Shown: one piece after another, positions 42,901-51,275 of the stretch
Numbering within the stretch: the first letter of the stretch is position 1
Layout: each line of letters starts with the position of its first letter
NCBI RefSeq assembly: GCF_004323185.1
Contig: NZ_NAPS01000001.1
Coordinates: 933,803 to 997,802 of the forward strand
DNA: 64,000 nucleotides
Direction: 5' to 3'
Origin: Westiellopsis prolifica IICB1
Lineage (GTDB): Bacteria; Cyanobacteriota; Cyanobacteriia; Cyanobacteriales; Nostocaceae
Notes under the pieces: model-generated
The model's input: only the letters and a program-made list of their open reading frames with translations
The model's database searches: none
What the model was told of the DNA's origin: nothing
Program-made: the position numbers and the translations under genes

Positions 42901-43534
42901 TTAAATTTTCCTTGATGTCTCAGCTTGTAATTCTTCGCTTTGCTAAATGAAATGCATTAATTAGACTCTATGATTAAAAGATTTAAATACTATTAAACAG
43001 CATTATTTTGCTTTTGCTGCTTGCTCACTAGGAAAGAAAGACTAATATTTACTATAAAATTTGTCTTATTTGAATCTATTAACCTCCATCTACATCACCC
43101 AAAATTTCTATTGCGAAAAGAACTATTTATATTAGTTATAATAAAAACTTATACATTTTTTATAACTTTATTTAGTGCAAATAGCAAAAACTGAGGAAAG
43201 ACACCAATACTACTTTGTAGCTTGCTTGTCGTTCCCCTAGAGACAGGATTTACGTTTCTATGAACTGGTTTCAGCAAATATGATAAAGAAATTATAAAAC
43301 AGAAGTACGCACTCTAGGAATCCGTGAAGATTGGTTGAGAATAATACACATATAAAAAGTTGTTAAGTTTTTTTAAACTATTTTATTATAAACTATTATA
43401 CTAATTTATATTGTCAGGGGAGCCAAGCTTTCTTATGCTTAATTTGAGAACAGTTATTTAGCTCAAGATGAGCATCCCCGTCAGAATTTTCAATAAAAGA
43501 GTACTAGTTGCATTAATTGTGTAGGAGTCCTGCG
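42901..43534. promoter_or_regulatory. Divergent control region between ndhF and ccmK2
   Basis: The 634-base, AT-rich region separates two carbon-acquisition operons and contains no open frame of note and no tandem arrays. It must hold the promoters of both. LysR-type boxes are likely here but too degenerate to assign by eye. AGGAG at 43523-43527 is the ribosome site of ccmK2. Confidence 0.65.
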
Positions 43535-43843
43535 ATGCCTATTGCGGTTGGAATGATTGAAACAAAGGGTTTTCCGGCAGTGGTTGAAGCTGCTGACGCG
43601 ATGGTGAAAGCCGCTCGCGTTACCTTAGTGGGTTATGAAAAAATCGGTAGTGCTAGGGTGACAGTGATTGTCCGGGGAGATGTTTCGGAAGTGCAAGCTT
43701 CAGTGGCTGCTGGAGTTGAAGCAGCAAGAAGAGTCAACGGTGGTGAAGTGGTTTCCACCCACATCATTGCTCGCCCCCACGAGAACTTGGAGTATGTTCT
43801 ACCAATTCGGTATACAGAAGCTGTGGAGCAGTTCCGCACTTAA
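43535..43843 (+). CDS. ccmK2: Carboxysome shell protein CcmK2
   Basis: A 102-residue single-BMC-domain protein that forms the hexameric tiles of the beta-carboxysome shell. The start [38 protein letters not shown] and the ending [24 protein letters not shown] are nearly canonical. The pore loop reads KIGSARV, where the common form is KIGSGRV. AGGAG lies seven bases before the ATG. It is the first gene of ccmK2-K1-L-M-N-O. The short C-terminus distinguishes it from CcmK1. Confidence 0.96.
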   Translation: MPIAVGMIETKGFPAVVEAADAMVKAARVTLVGYEKIGSARVTVIVRGDVSEVQASVAAGVEAARRVNGGEVVSTHIIARPHENLEYVLPIRYTEAVEQFRT

Positions 43844-43845
43844 CA

Positions 43846-43975
43846 ATTTTGGATTTTGGATTTTGGATTTTAGTATGGACTCCGCAGGCAAACGCAGAAG
43901 GGGTAATAGATTCAAAGAGATTTGGCTTTAGATTTACCAAACCCTAATCCAAAATCTAAAATCTAAAAATTCTTG
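43846..43975. repeat. Inverted repeat in the ccmK2-ccmK1 gap
   Basis: TTTTGGATTTTGGATTTTAG (about 43850-43872) is opposed by AATCCAAAATCTAAAATCT (about 43949-43968). The pair can fold into an A/T-rich stem in the mRNA between the two shell genes. Confidence 0.75.
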
Positions 43976-44026
43976 TGACTTTGCTTGTTTTTGTTTGTTG
44001 GAAGCTTCTTAAGGATTGAAAAAAGT

Positions 44027-44371
44027 ATGTCAATTGCAGTAGGAATGGTAGAAACGCTTGGCTTCCCGGCAGTAGTGGAAGCAGCAGACGCGATGGTAAA
44101 AGCTGCTCGCGTTACCTTAGTGGGCTATGAGAAAATCGGCAGCGGTCGCGTTACTGTGATAGTGCGAGGAGACGTTTCAGAAGTACAAGCCTCGGTAGCA
44201 GCAGGAGTAGAATCAGTCAAGCGAGTCAATGGCGGACAAGTTCTATCTACTCACATCATTGCTCGTCCCCATGAAAACTTGGAGTATGTTCTACCAATTC
44301 GTTATACCGAAGATGTAGAGCAGTTCCGGGAAAATGTGAATGCAATTCGTCCCTTCGGTAGAAGACCATAA
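44027..44371 (+). CDS. ccmK1: Carboxysome shell protein CcmK1
   Basis: A 114-residue BMC-domain shell hexamer subunit: [42 protein letters not shown] with the canonical pore loop KIGSGR. It has a longer C-terminal tail ([16 protein letters not shown]) than CcmK2, which is the usual CcmK1 feature. Tails of this kind modulate hexamer layering in other species. It is seven bases upstream of ccmL, so the two are tightly coupled. It is very similar to CcmK2 in the core, implying an old duplication. Confidence 0.96.
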   Translation: MSIAVGMVETLGFPAVVEAADAMVKAARVTLVGYEKIGSGRVTVIVRGDVSEVQASVAAGVESVKRVNGGQVLSTHIIARPHENLEYVLPIRYTEDVEQFRENVNAIRPFGRRP

Positions 44372-44378
44372 ATCATAA

Positions 44379-44681
44379 ATGCAAATTGCCAAAGTTCGCG
44401 GCACAGTAGTTAGCACTCAAAAAGATCCAAGTCTTAGGGGTGTGAAACTACTTTTGTTGCAATTAGTCGATGAAGAAGGACGCATTCAGCCAAAATACGA
44501 AGTAGCCGCCGATAGTGTTGGTGCTGGGGTAGACGAATGGGTACTTTTCAGTCGTGGTAGTGCGGCTCGGCAAATTCTTGGTAACGAACAGCGTCCAGTA
44601 GATGCAGCAGTAATAGCGATCATTGATACAGTCTATGTGGAAGATCGCATGATTTACAGCAAAAAAGAGCAATATCGATAA
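44379..44681 (+). CDS. ccmL: Carboxysome vertex protein CcmL
   Basis: A 100-residue protein of the EutN/CcmL family that forms pentamers capping the shell vertices. MQIAKVRGTVVSTQKDPSLRGVKLLLLQLVDEEG and DSVGAGVDEWVLFSRGSAARQ are diagnostic, as is VDAAVIAIIDTVYVED near the end. It follows ccmK1 directly and precedes ccmM after a 115-base repeat-bearing gap. Confidence 0.96.
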   Translation: MQIAKVRGTVVSTQKDPSLRGVKLLLLQLVDEEGRIQPKYEVAADSVGAGVDEWVLFSRGSAARQILGNEQRPVDAAVIAIIDTVYVEDRMIYSKKEQYR

Positions 44682-44683
44682 GG

Positions 44684-44772
44684 TTATTGGTCATTAGTCA
44701 TTGGTCATTAGTCATTAGTTAATAGTTGCTACTTGTTACAAATGACAAATAACAAATGACAAATGACAAAAA
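44684..44772. repeat. TCATTAG / AATGACA heptamer arrays in the ccmL-ccmM gap
   Basis: Five units of GTCATTA/GTCATTG (44690-44720) are opposed by ACAAATG/ACAAATA units (44738-44770). The two runs are partly complementary and immediately precede the ccmM ribosome site GAGGAGG. Confidence 0.9.
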
Positions 44773-44796
44773 AGTCAACTGAGGAGGAATCTCGCA

Positions 44797-46473
44797 ATGG
44801 CAGTCCGCAGCATCGCGGAGGCGGCTCCCCCAACGCCGTGGTCAAGAAATTTAGCTGAACCAACAATAGACCCATCGGCCTTTTTGCATTCATTTTCCAA
44901 CATCATTGGGGATGTAAAGATCGGAGCAAATGTCATAGTTGCGCCCGGTACGTCGATTAGAGCGGATGAAGGTACACCGTTTTACATTGGCGAAAACACC
45001 AATCTTCAAGATGGTGTTGTCGTCCACGGCTTGGAAAAGGGACGTGTAATTGGTGACGACCGACAAGAATACTCTGTATGGATTGGCAAGAATAACTGTA
45101 TTACCCACATGGCTCTGATTCACGGGCCATGTTACGTAGGAGATGACTGTTTTATTGGTTTTCGTTCTACGGTGTTTAATGCCAGAGTAGGATCAGGTTG
45201 CATTGTGATGATGCACGCCTTAATCCAAGATGTAGAAATTCCCCCAGGTAAATATGTACCTTCAGGGGCAATAATTACTAACCAGCAGCAAGCGGATCGC
45301 CTGCCAGATGTGCAAGCTGATGACAAAGAATTTGCTCATCATGTAGTTGGGATTAACCAAGCATTAAGAGCAGGTTATTTGTGTGCTGCGGATAGTAAAT
45401 GTATTAGGACTATTCGTGATGAATTAACTAATTCTTATACAAGTACAGGCATAGAAGTTGAAGTGTTTGAAAGGAGCGACGAGGTGTCTAGCAATAGCTT
45501 GGGTGCGGAAACAGTAGAGCAGGTACGTTATCTGTTACAGCAAGGATATCATATTGGTACAGAACACGTAGATCAAAGACGGTTCCGCACAGGTTCTTGG
45601 ACTAGTTGCAAACCAATTGAAGCCAGAAGCTTAGGTGAAGCGATCGCAGCGTTGGAAACTTGTCTTAGAGACCATAGTGGTGAGTATGTTCGTCTATTTG
45701 GCATCGACCCCAAGGGCAAACGACGGGTGTTAGAAAACATCATCCAACGTCCCGACGGTGTTGTCCAAGCATCTAGCTCCTTCAAAGCTCCTGCTTATTC
45801 TAGCAGCAATGGTAGCTACAGCGGCAATGGCAACGGTAGCGGCTACAGCAATGGCAGCAACAGACTCAGTAGTGAAACCGTAGACCAAATCCGCCAACTA
45901 TTGGCAGGTGGTTACAAAATTGGTACAGAACACGTCGATGAGCGCCGCTTCCGTACTGGTTCTTGGCAAACCTGCACGCCCATTGAATCAAAATCTGCTG
46001 GTGATGTGGTTGCTGCTTTAGAAGATTGTATGGATAACCATCAAGGCGAATACGTACGCTTGATCGGTATCGACCCCAAAGCCAAGCGTCGCATATTGGA
46101 AAGCATTATTCAACGTCCCAACGGCCCAGTTAGTACACCTAGTAGCAGTAGATCAGGGGAGACAACAACCTCTTTTAGTTCTGCAAGCACAACAGCAACA
46201 GCCAGCAGTAACAAATTAAGTTCCGAAACAGTGGAACAACTACAGCAACTTTTAGCTGGAGGCTTTAAAATTAGCGCTGAACACGTAGATCAAAGACGCT
46301 TCCGTACTGGTTCCTGGGCTAGCTGTGGACAAATTCAAGCTAATAGTATCAGGGAAGCGATCGCAGCCTTGGAAGGCTATATTAACGAATATGAAGGCGA
46401 ATACGTGCGCTTGATCGGTATTGACCCCAAAGCCAAGCGCCGGGTACTAGAATTGATTGTTCAACGTCCGTAA
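44797..46473 (+). CDS. ccmM: Carboxysome scaffold CcmM (full-length form)
   Basis: A 558-residue protein. Residues about 20-200 are a gamma-carbonic anhydrase beta-helix with metal-type His in VVVHGLEKG and [12 protein letters not shown], and a Cys pair six apart in YLCAADSKC. Three Rubisco small-subunit-like (SSUL) repeats follow at about 237-325, 352-440 and 467-558, each with [13 protein letters not shown]. Linkers rich in Ser, Gly and Asn join them. CcmM condenses Rubisco and links it to CcaA and CcmN. The start is set by GAGGAGG ten bases before ATG 44797. The first two SSULs carry a Cys pair 18 apart; the third has only the first Cys. Confidence 0.97.
   Translation: MAVRSIAEAAPPTPWSRNLAEPTIDPSAFLHSFSNIIGDVKIGANVIVAPGTSIRADEGTPFYIGENTNLQDGVVVHGLEKGRVIGDDRQEYSVWIGKNNCITHMALIHGPCYVGDDCFIGFRSTVFNARVGSGCIVMMHALIQDVEIPPGKYVPSGAIITNQQQADRLPDVQADDKEFAHHVVGINQALRAGYLCAADSKCIRTIRDELTNSYTSTGIEVEVFERSDEVSSNSLGAETVEQVRYLLQQGYHIGTEHVDQRRFRTGSWTSCKPIEARSLGEAIAALETCLRDHSGEYVRLFGIDPKGKRRVLENIIQRPDGVVQASSSFKAPAYSSSNGSYSGNGNGSGYSNGSNRLSSETVDQIRQLLAGGYKIGTEHVDERRFRTGSWQTCTPIESKSAGDVVAALEDCMDNHQGEYVRLIGIDPKAKRRILESIIQRPNGPVSTPSSSRSGETTTSFSSASTTATASSNKLSSETVEQLQQLLAGGFKISAEHVDQRRFRTGSWASCGQIQANSIREAIAALEGYINEYEGEYVRLIGIDPKAKRRVLELIVQRP
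45471..46473 (+). promoter_or_regulatory. ccmM: Internal ribosome site and GTG start for short CcmM (M35 type)
   Basis: AAGGAG at 45471-45476 is followed after seven bases by an in-frame GTG at 45484 (residue 230), just before the first SSUL domain. Translation from it gives a 329-residue protein of three SSUL repeats, the size of the known short isoform that packs Rubisco inside the carboxysome. In Synechococcus this form also arises from an internal GTG. Confidence 0.8.
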
Positions 46474-46477
46474 TTAG

Positions 46478-46556
46478 GGATATGAGGGGTATGAGGGGTA
46501 TGAAAAGAAAAAGTTTTTCTCACTTCCCCCACTTCCCCCACTTCCCCCACTCACAT
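46478..46556. repeat. GGGGTATGA and CTTCCCCCA arrays in the ccmM-ccmN gap
   Basis: Three ATGAGGGGT units and four CTTCCCCCA units fill this 112-base gap. They are partly complementary through the G and C runs. Confidence 0.88.
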
Positions 46557-46585
46557 CTATCCCGGTTTCCGAGGTTAAAAATTTC

Positions 46586-47350
46586 ATGTCTGTGCCGCCA
46601 CTGCGCCTGGGTAATAACTTTGATTCCTACATCAGTGGCGAGGTAATTATTCATCCGAGTGCTGTGATTGCACCAGGAGTGATACTGCAAGCGGCTCCAA
46701 GCAGTAAAATTATCATTGGTTCAGGGGTTTGTATTGGCATGGGGTCAATCCTCAAAGTTCATGAAGGAACCCTAGAAGTAGAAACTGGGGCAAACTTGGG
46801 AGCAGGTTTCCTAATGATTGGTAGTGGTAAAATTGGTGCAAATGCTTGCATCGGTTCAGCAACAACAGTGTTTAATTGTTCTGTGGAGCCTGGACAAGTA
46901 GTTGCACCCGGTTCAGTTTTGGGAGATAACAGTCGTCATTTGAGTAATTCTTTTGCAGTCACTGAGAAAATCCAACAGCCACAACTATCCGCTACCAATC
47001 CTGCTTCTAGACAAGAGGATAGGGACATACAAGAACAAAAGGATCTTTGGGACGAAGAGGACACGGTGACGCAAACACAGAGTGACACAGGGAATTTCTC
47101 TGCATCTTCTACTGGGCGCGTTACCCCTGCTTCCAAATCCACGCCTCCACATCCTAAGCCTTCTGCATCTTCCGCTATTCAAAACTCACAACTGGACAAT
47201 CAGGTTACACAAGAGCCTACCACTGAAGAATCTCAAAATCACATCGGTACTCATATTTACGGACAGGGAAGCATTCAGCAATTGTTAATAACTTTATTTC
47301 CACATCGCCAATCCTTAAATAAACCCTCCTCTGACGAGAAGCCTGAGTAA
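46586..47350 (+). CDS. ccmN: Carboxysome adaptor CcmN
   Basis: A 254-residue protein. Residues about 10-120 are hexapeptide repeats of a left-handed beta-helix (EVIIHPSAVIAPGVILQAAPSSKIIIGSGVCIGMGS) that in known systems binds CcmM. A long variable Ser/Gln/Pro-rich linker follows (about 130-220). The C-terminal amphipathic segment HIYGQGSIQQLLITLFPHRQ (about 224-243) is the encapsulation peptide that anchors the core to shell proteins. It is fifth in the ccm operon. Confidence 0.93.
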   Translation: MSVPPLRLGNNFDSYISGEVIIHPSAVIAPGVILQAAPSSKIIIGSGVCIGMGSILKVHEGTLEVETGANLGAGFLMIGSGKIGANACIGSATTVFNCSVEPGQVVAPGSVLGDNSRHLSNSFAVTEKIQQPQLSATNPASRQEDRDIQEQKDLWDEEDTVTQTQSDTGNFSASSTGRVTPASKSTPPHPKPSASSAIQNSQLDNQVTQEPTTEESQNHIGTHIYGQGSIQQLLITLFPHRQSLNKPSSDEKPE

Positions 47351-47352
47351 AT

Positions 47353-47430
47353 GTTATATGGAAGTATGAAGTGTGAAGTATGAACTATGAAGTAATAATT
47401 TTTTATCCTTCAGCCTACAACCTTCATCCT
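47353..47430. repeat. GAAGTATGA array in the ccmN-ccmO gap
   Basis: Degenerate GAAGTATGAA/GAAGTGTGAA units (47363-47393) are opposed by CCTTCA-containing units (47407-47432). The run ends shortly before the ccmO ribosome site TTGGAG. Confidence 0.8.
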
Positions 47431-47457
47431 TTCTTTTGAACATCTTGGAGAATTCAT

Positions 47458-48213
47458 ATGGACGCATACAATGTCCAAACATCTCGTCGAGACATGCTCA
47501 GGGATAGTGCTTTGGGGTTAGTATCAACTATTAGCTTTCCAGCAATAGTCGGTACGGCAGATATGATGCTTAAATCTGCTGGAGTTCACCTAGTTGGATA
47601 TGAAAAGATTGGTAGTGGTCATTGTACTGCTATTGTTCGAGGAGCGATCGCCGATGTCCGTCTAGCGGTAGAAGCCGGTGAGCAAACTGCTAAACAATTC
47701 GATCAGTTTGTTTCTAGCTTAGTAATTCCCAGACCATTCCCTAACCTAGAAGTTGTATTACCTATCAATAATCGCCTAAGTGCAATCACTGAGGACGGCA
47801 CCTATAGTCGTTTAAGTAACCAAGCAGTTGGATTAGTAGAAACGCGGGGTTTTCCGGCAATGGTGGGCGCAGCTGATGCCATGCTCAAAGCTGCTGATGT
47901 CCAGCTAGCAGCCTATGAAAAAATTGGTTCTGGATTGTGTACAGCCATTATTCGTGGCTCTGTAGCAAATGTTGCAGTAGCAGTAGAAGCTGGGATGTAC
48001 GAGGCAGAACGCATTGGAGAATTAAACGCTGTAATGGTAATTCCTCGACCACTGGACGAACTAGAACAAACCCTGCCAGTAGCAAGTTGCTGGTTAGAGG
48101 AGCGTCAACCTGTAAGATTGCCACTTAATATCAAAGAGCCAGTTATGGAGGCAGAATTACTAGAGTTGCCAGATTTATCTACATTACCTGTAAAAATACA
48201 GGAGGAATCATAA
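47458..48213 (+). CDS. ccmO: Tandem-BMC carboxysome shell protein CcmO
   Basis: A 251-residue protein with two BMC domains, at about residues 20-100 ([44 protein letters not shown]) and 123-205 (AVGLVETRGFPAMVGAADAMLKAADVQLAAYEKIGSGLCTAIIRG). It forms pseudohexameric trimers needed for shell formation in Synechococcus. TTGGAG lies eight bases before the ATG. It is the last gene of the operon. In many cyanobacteria ccmO lies elsewhere, so its inclusion here makes this a complete KKLMNO set. Confidence 0.94.
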   Translation: MDAYNVQTSRRDMLRDSALGLVSTISFPAIVGTADMMLKSAGVHLVGYEKIGSGHCTAIVRGAIADVRLAVEAGEQTAKQFDQFVSSLVIPRPFPNLEVVLPINNRLSAITEDGTYSRLSNQAVGLVETRGFPAMVGAADAMLKAADVQLAAYEKIGSGLCTAIIRGSVANVAVAVEAGMYEAERIGELNAVMVIPRPLDELEQTLPVASCWLEERQPVRLPLNIKEPVMEAELLELPDLSTLPVKIQEES

Positions 48214-48234
48214 AAAATTTGACTAAGAAAAAAA

Positions 48235-48271
48235 CGTTGTACACACCCAGCAGGATGAGGTTAGTACAACG
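48235..48271 (+). terminator. Hairpin after ccmO
   Basis: A perfect 8-base stem CGTTGTAC/GTACAACG with a 21-base loop lies 22 bases after ccmO, preceded by an A-run. A second short palindrome, CACCTTTAAGGTG, follows at 48293-48305. Neither has a good T-tail, so termination may be partial. Confidence 0.5.
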
Positions 48272-48465
48272 CTGATTACTATCCCCAAAAAGCACCTTTA
48301 AGGTGTGCAACGTTGGCTGGAAGGCATCTTACGCTTTGCTTGTTGTTCTGATAATAACTTTTTAATTCTATAAGTTAAATACCTATCTAATAATAACAGG
48401 CATAGATTAATATCTATATTAATAACTCATAACTTGAAGTTGCCATTAGTAGAGGAGAATCACCC

Positions 48466-49386
48466 TTGAACCAAGCGACGTTGCACCAATTGAAGGTGTT
48501 TGAAGCGGCGGCGCGACACGGTAGCTTTACACGTGCCGCCGAAGAACTTTTTCTTACCCAACCTACTGTTTCCATGCAAATTAAGCAATTGACGAAATCA
48601 GTAGGTTTACCGTTATTTGAACAGGTAGGTAAGCGTCTGTATCTAACAGAAGCTGGACGCGAATTATACACTACGTGCCGACAAATTTTCGAGACCATAG
48701 CCCAATTTGAAATGAAGGTGGCAGATTTAAAAGGGCTAAAACAAGGGCAATTACGTTTAGCTGTAATTACCACAGCTAAGTATTTTATCCCACGTTTGTT
48801 GGGACCTTTTTGTCAACGTTATCCAGGAATTGAGATATCACTACAAGTGACAAATCATGAAGGTATTCTGGAACGGATGACTAGTAATATGGACGACTTG
48901 TATATTATGAGTCAAGTTCCAGATCATTTGGATGTAAGTTACCAACAGTTTTTGGAAAATCCTTTAGTAGTTTTAGCACCAATTAATCATCTTCTGGCAA
49001 AAGAAAAAAATATTCCCATTCAACGTCTTGCTGAAGAACCTTTTATCATGCGTGAACCTGGTTCTGGAACACGTCGCGCTGTGCAAAAGTTATTTGATCA
49101 GCATGAGGTGCATGTCAAAGTTAAATTAGAATTGGGAAGCAACGAAGCAATTAAACATGCCATTGCTGGTGGCTTGGGAATTTCCGTATTATCTCGCCAT
49201 ACCTTGTTACCAGATATAGGGGATTTAACTGTGTTAGATGTGGAATACTTTCCGATCAAACGTGACTGGTATATGGTTTATCCTTCAGGAAAACAACTAT
49301 CCATAGTTGCTCGTACTTATTTTGAGTATCTACTAGATGCAGCCAAGGAAATTGTTGAACAAACTCTTGCTTCTGGTAGTCATTAA
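48466..49386 (+). CDS. cmpR: LysR-type regulator of the CmpR group
   Basis: A 306-residue LysR-family activator. The N-terminal helix-turn-helix (LHQLKVFEAAARHGSFTRAAEELFLTQPTVSMQIKQLTKSVGLPLFEQVGKRLYLTEAG) is very close to CmpR, which activates bicarbonate-transport and other carbon-response genes with 2-phosphoglycolate or RuBP as coactivator. The effector domain starts near residue 90 (LRLAVITTAKYFIPRLLGPF). The start is a TTG with GAGGAG eight bases before it; no ATG lies nearby in frame. Its place beside ccm and ndhF-ndhD-chp suggests local control, but NdhR or RbcR identity is not excluded. Confidence 0.8.
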   Translation: MNQATLHQLKVFEAAARHGSFTRAAEELFLTQPTVSMQIKQLTKSVGLPLFEQVGKRLYLTEAGRELYTTCRQIFETIAQFEMKVADLKGLKQGQLRLAVITTAKYFIPRLLGPFCQRYPGIEISLQVTNHEGILERMTSNMDDLYIMSQVPDHLDVSYQQFLENPLVVLAPINHLLAKEKNIPIQRLAEEPFIMREPGSGTRRAVQKLFDQHEVHVKVKLELGSNEAIKHAIAGGLGISVLSRHTLLPDIGDLTVLDVEYFPIKRDWYMVYPSGKQLSIVARTYFEYLLDAAKEIVEQTLASGSH

Positions 49387-49620
49387 CACAAAAAAAGCAG
49401 CAAAGTGAATTAAAGTCTGAAATTTTCCAATTTAGATTTTCACAGGAAAAATGAAAATTAAGTGAATCTACTATTGCTTGACGTTAGCTTTGCCTGACTT
49501 TAGCAATTCTTCAAAGGATTTTCAGCAAAAATAACCTGGTAAAAGTAGGTTTTGCTCTAAATAATTGAGATCTGGAGTATAACACTCTCCGTGATTTTTC
49601 GTGCGGTGAGTTGACAATGC

Positions 49621-51237
49621 ATGAGCTACTGCATAAATCCTAACTGTCCCAATCCAGAAAATTTGGCCTACAGCCAGAGGTGTCAGTCTTGTGGCTCAAG
49701 ATTGCTGTTGCGATCGCGCTATCGGGTAGTGAAAGCTTTAGGTCAAGGTGGTTTTGGAGCAACTTTTTTAGCCAATGATCAAGGTTTACCAGGCGAACCG
49801 AGTTGTGTGATCAAGCAATTACGTCCATCAGGAACCGCACCCCGCGTTTTACAAATGGCACGGGAATTGTTTGAAAGAGAAGCTGTAACTTTGGGCAAAA
49901 TTGGCAATCACCCGCAAGTACCACGCTTGCTAGACTACTTTGAAGAGCGCGAACAATTCTATTTGGTTCAGGAATACATCAGTGGCTGCACTTTACAGCA
50001 AGAGGTTAAACACACAGGAGTTTTTACTGAAGCTGGAGTGAAGCAATTTTTGAGCGAAATCTTGCCGTTGCTTGAATACATACACCAATGTAAGGTCATA
50101 CATCGTGATATCAAACCTGCTAATGTAATTCGCCGTGTTCAAGATAGCAGATTAGTTCTTATAGACTTTGGTGCTGTTAGCAATCAAGTCAGACAAGCTG
50201 TCATAAACCATTCAGAAGACACAGCATTAACTGCATATGCAATTGGAACTCCTGGTTTTGCGCCTCCAGAGCAAATGGCAATGCGTCCAGTCTACGCTAG
50301 TGACATCTACGCCTTAGGAATTACATGCATTTATTTACTAACTAGTAAATCTCCTAAAAATCTACAATATAACCCGACAACAGGTGAACTTCTTTGGGAA
50401 AATCACGTACAAGTGAGTGATCACCTAGCAGATGTATTGCGGAAAATGCTGGAAGTTTCTGTACGAAATCGCTACCAAACTGCCGCAGAAGTACTTAGAG
50501 GATTAGAACTAGAACCGTATCTGGAGAGTTTGTCAAAAAGTTTGGTTTCTCAACCAAATGATAGTCTAAAAGAACGAACTATTCACCGTTTAGAAGATTC
50601 TAGGATTTTTAACAGCAATCCTTCCAGTGTCTCTAATATGAGCTTGGGACAGGTTGCAGCAGCAATTCGAGCCAGACGGGCTAGGATGACAGAAGGTAGT
50701 GGTGCTACCCATACAAGGGGGACACGACAACGGATGCTGACGAGAAAATCAACCTCTTTGTCTACCAACAGTACTGGTTCTCAAGGTGAAAAGTCTCAGT
50801 CTATGCGCCAATTAGATAGCCAAAATTTAATCTCAGCTTATCTAAAAGGGAGACGAGATTTCGCCTTACACAATCTAAATCTCCTCAATTTGCAAGGCGC
50901 CAATTTATCAGAAACGAATTTCCATTCTTCTCAACTGCAAAGAGCCAACCTTCAAGGAGCTGATTTGCACAGCAGCGACTTTGGTAGAGCTAGTCTCAAT
51001 CGAGCTAATCTCAGAGATAGTAATTTAACCAAAGCTTACCTCAATAATGCTGATCTAGAAGGAGCAGACTTACGAGGTGCAGACCTCAGCTATGCTTATC
51101 TGCAAAATGCTAACCTGCGGGGAGCTAATTTGTGTGGCGCTAATTTAACTGGTGCGAAAATTTCTGAAGAAGAACTAGCAGTAGCCAAAACAAATTGGAT
51201 GACGGTACGCCCTAATGGTAAACGAGGATTGTTTTGA
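49621..51237 (+). CDS. Ser/Thr protein kinase with zinc ribbon and pentapeptide repeats
   Basis: A 538-residue Hanks-type kinase. A four-Cys zinc ribbon opens the protein (CINPNCPNPENLAYSQRCQSCG). The kinase domain (about residues 30-300) has the Gly loop LGQGGFGATFLA, catalytic Lys in CVIKQLR, VIHRDIKPANVIR, DFGAVS and an APPEQ activation-end motif. A Ser-rich linker follows. The C-terminus (about 420-525) holds around 18 pentapeptide repeats of A(N/D)LXX type forming a right-handed beta-helix. No membrane helix is present. Such cyanobacterial kinases regulate stress and carbon or nitrogen metabolism; the target is unknown. An FHA gene lies 650 bases downstream. Confidence 0.92.
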   Translation: MSYCINPNCPNPENLAYSQRCQSCGSRLLLRSRYRVVKALGQGGFGATFLANDQGLPGEPSCVIKQLRPSGTAPRVLQMARELFEREAVTLGKIGNHPQVPRLLDYFEEREQFYLVQEYISGCTLQQEVKHTGVFTEAGVKQFLSEILPLLEYIHQCKVIHRDIKPANVIRRVQDSRLVLIDFGAVSNQVRQAVINHSEDTALTAYAIGTPGFAPPEQMAMRPVYASDIYALGITCIYLLTSKSPKNLQYNPTTGELLWENHVQVSDHLADVLRKMLEVSVRNRYQTAAEVLRGLELEPYLESLSKSLVSQPNDSLKERTIHRLEDSRIFNSNPSSVSNMSLGQVAAAIRARRARMTEGSGATHTRGTRQRMLTRKSTSLSTNSTGSQGEKSQSMRQLDSQNLISAYLKGRRDFALHNLNLLNLQGANLSETNFHSSQLQRANLQGADLHSSDFGRASLNRANLRDSNLTKAYLNNADLEGADLRGADLSYAYLQNANLRGANLCGANLTGAKISEEELAVAKTNWMTVRPNGKRGLF

Positions 51238-51275
51238 CACTCCCACGGCTAAAAACCAGTGGGCTTTCTGCTCCT
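51237..51275 (-). mobile_element. Orphan IS200/IS605-type right end
   Basis: Read on the minus strand this is CCCAC-loop-GTGGGAGTGTCAA, the same right-end form as at 22736. It touches the stop codon of the kinase gene. No tnpB coding sequence follows in the adjacent 650 bases. Confidence 0.5.
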
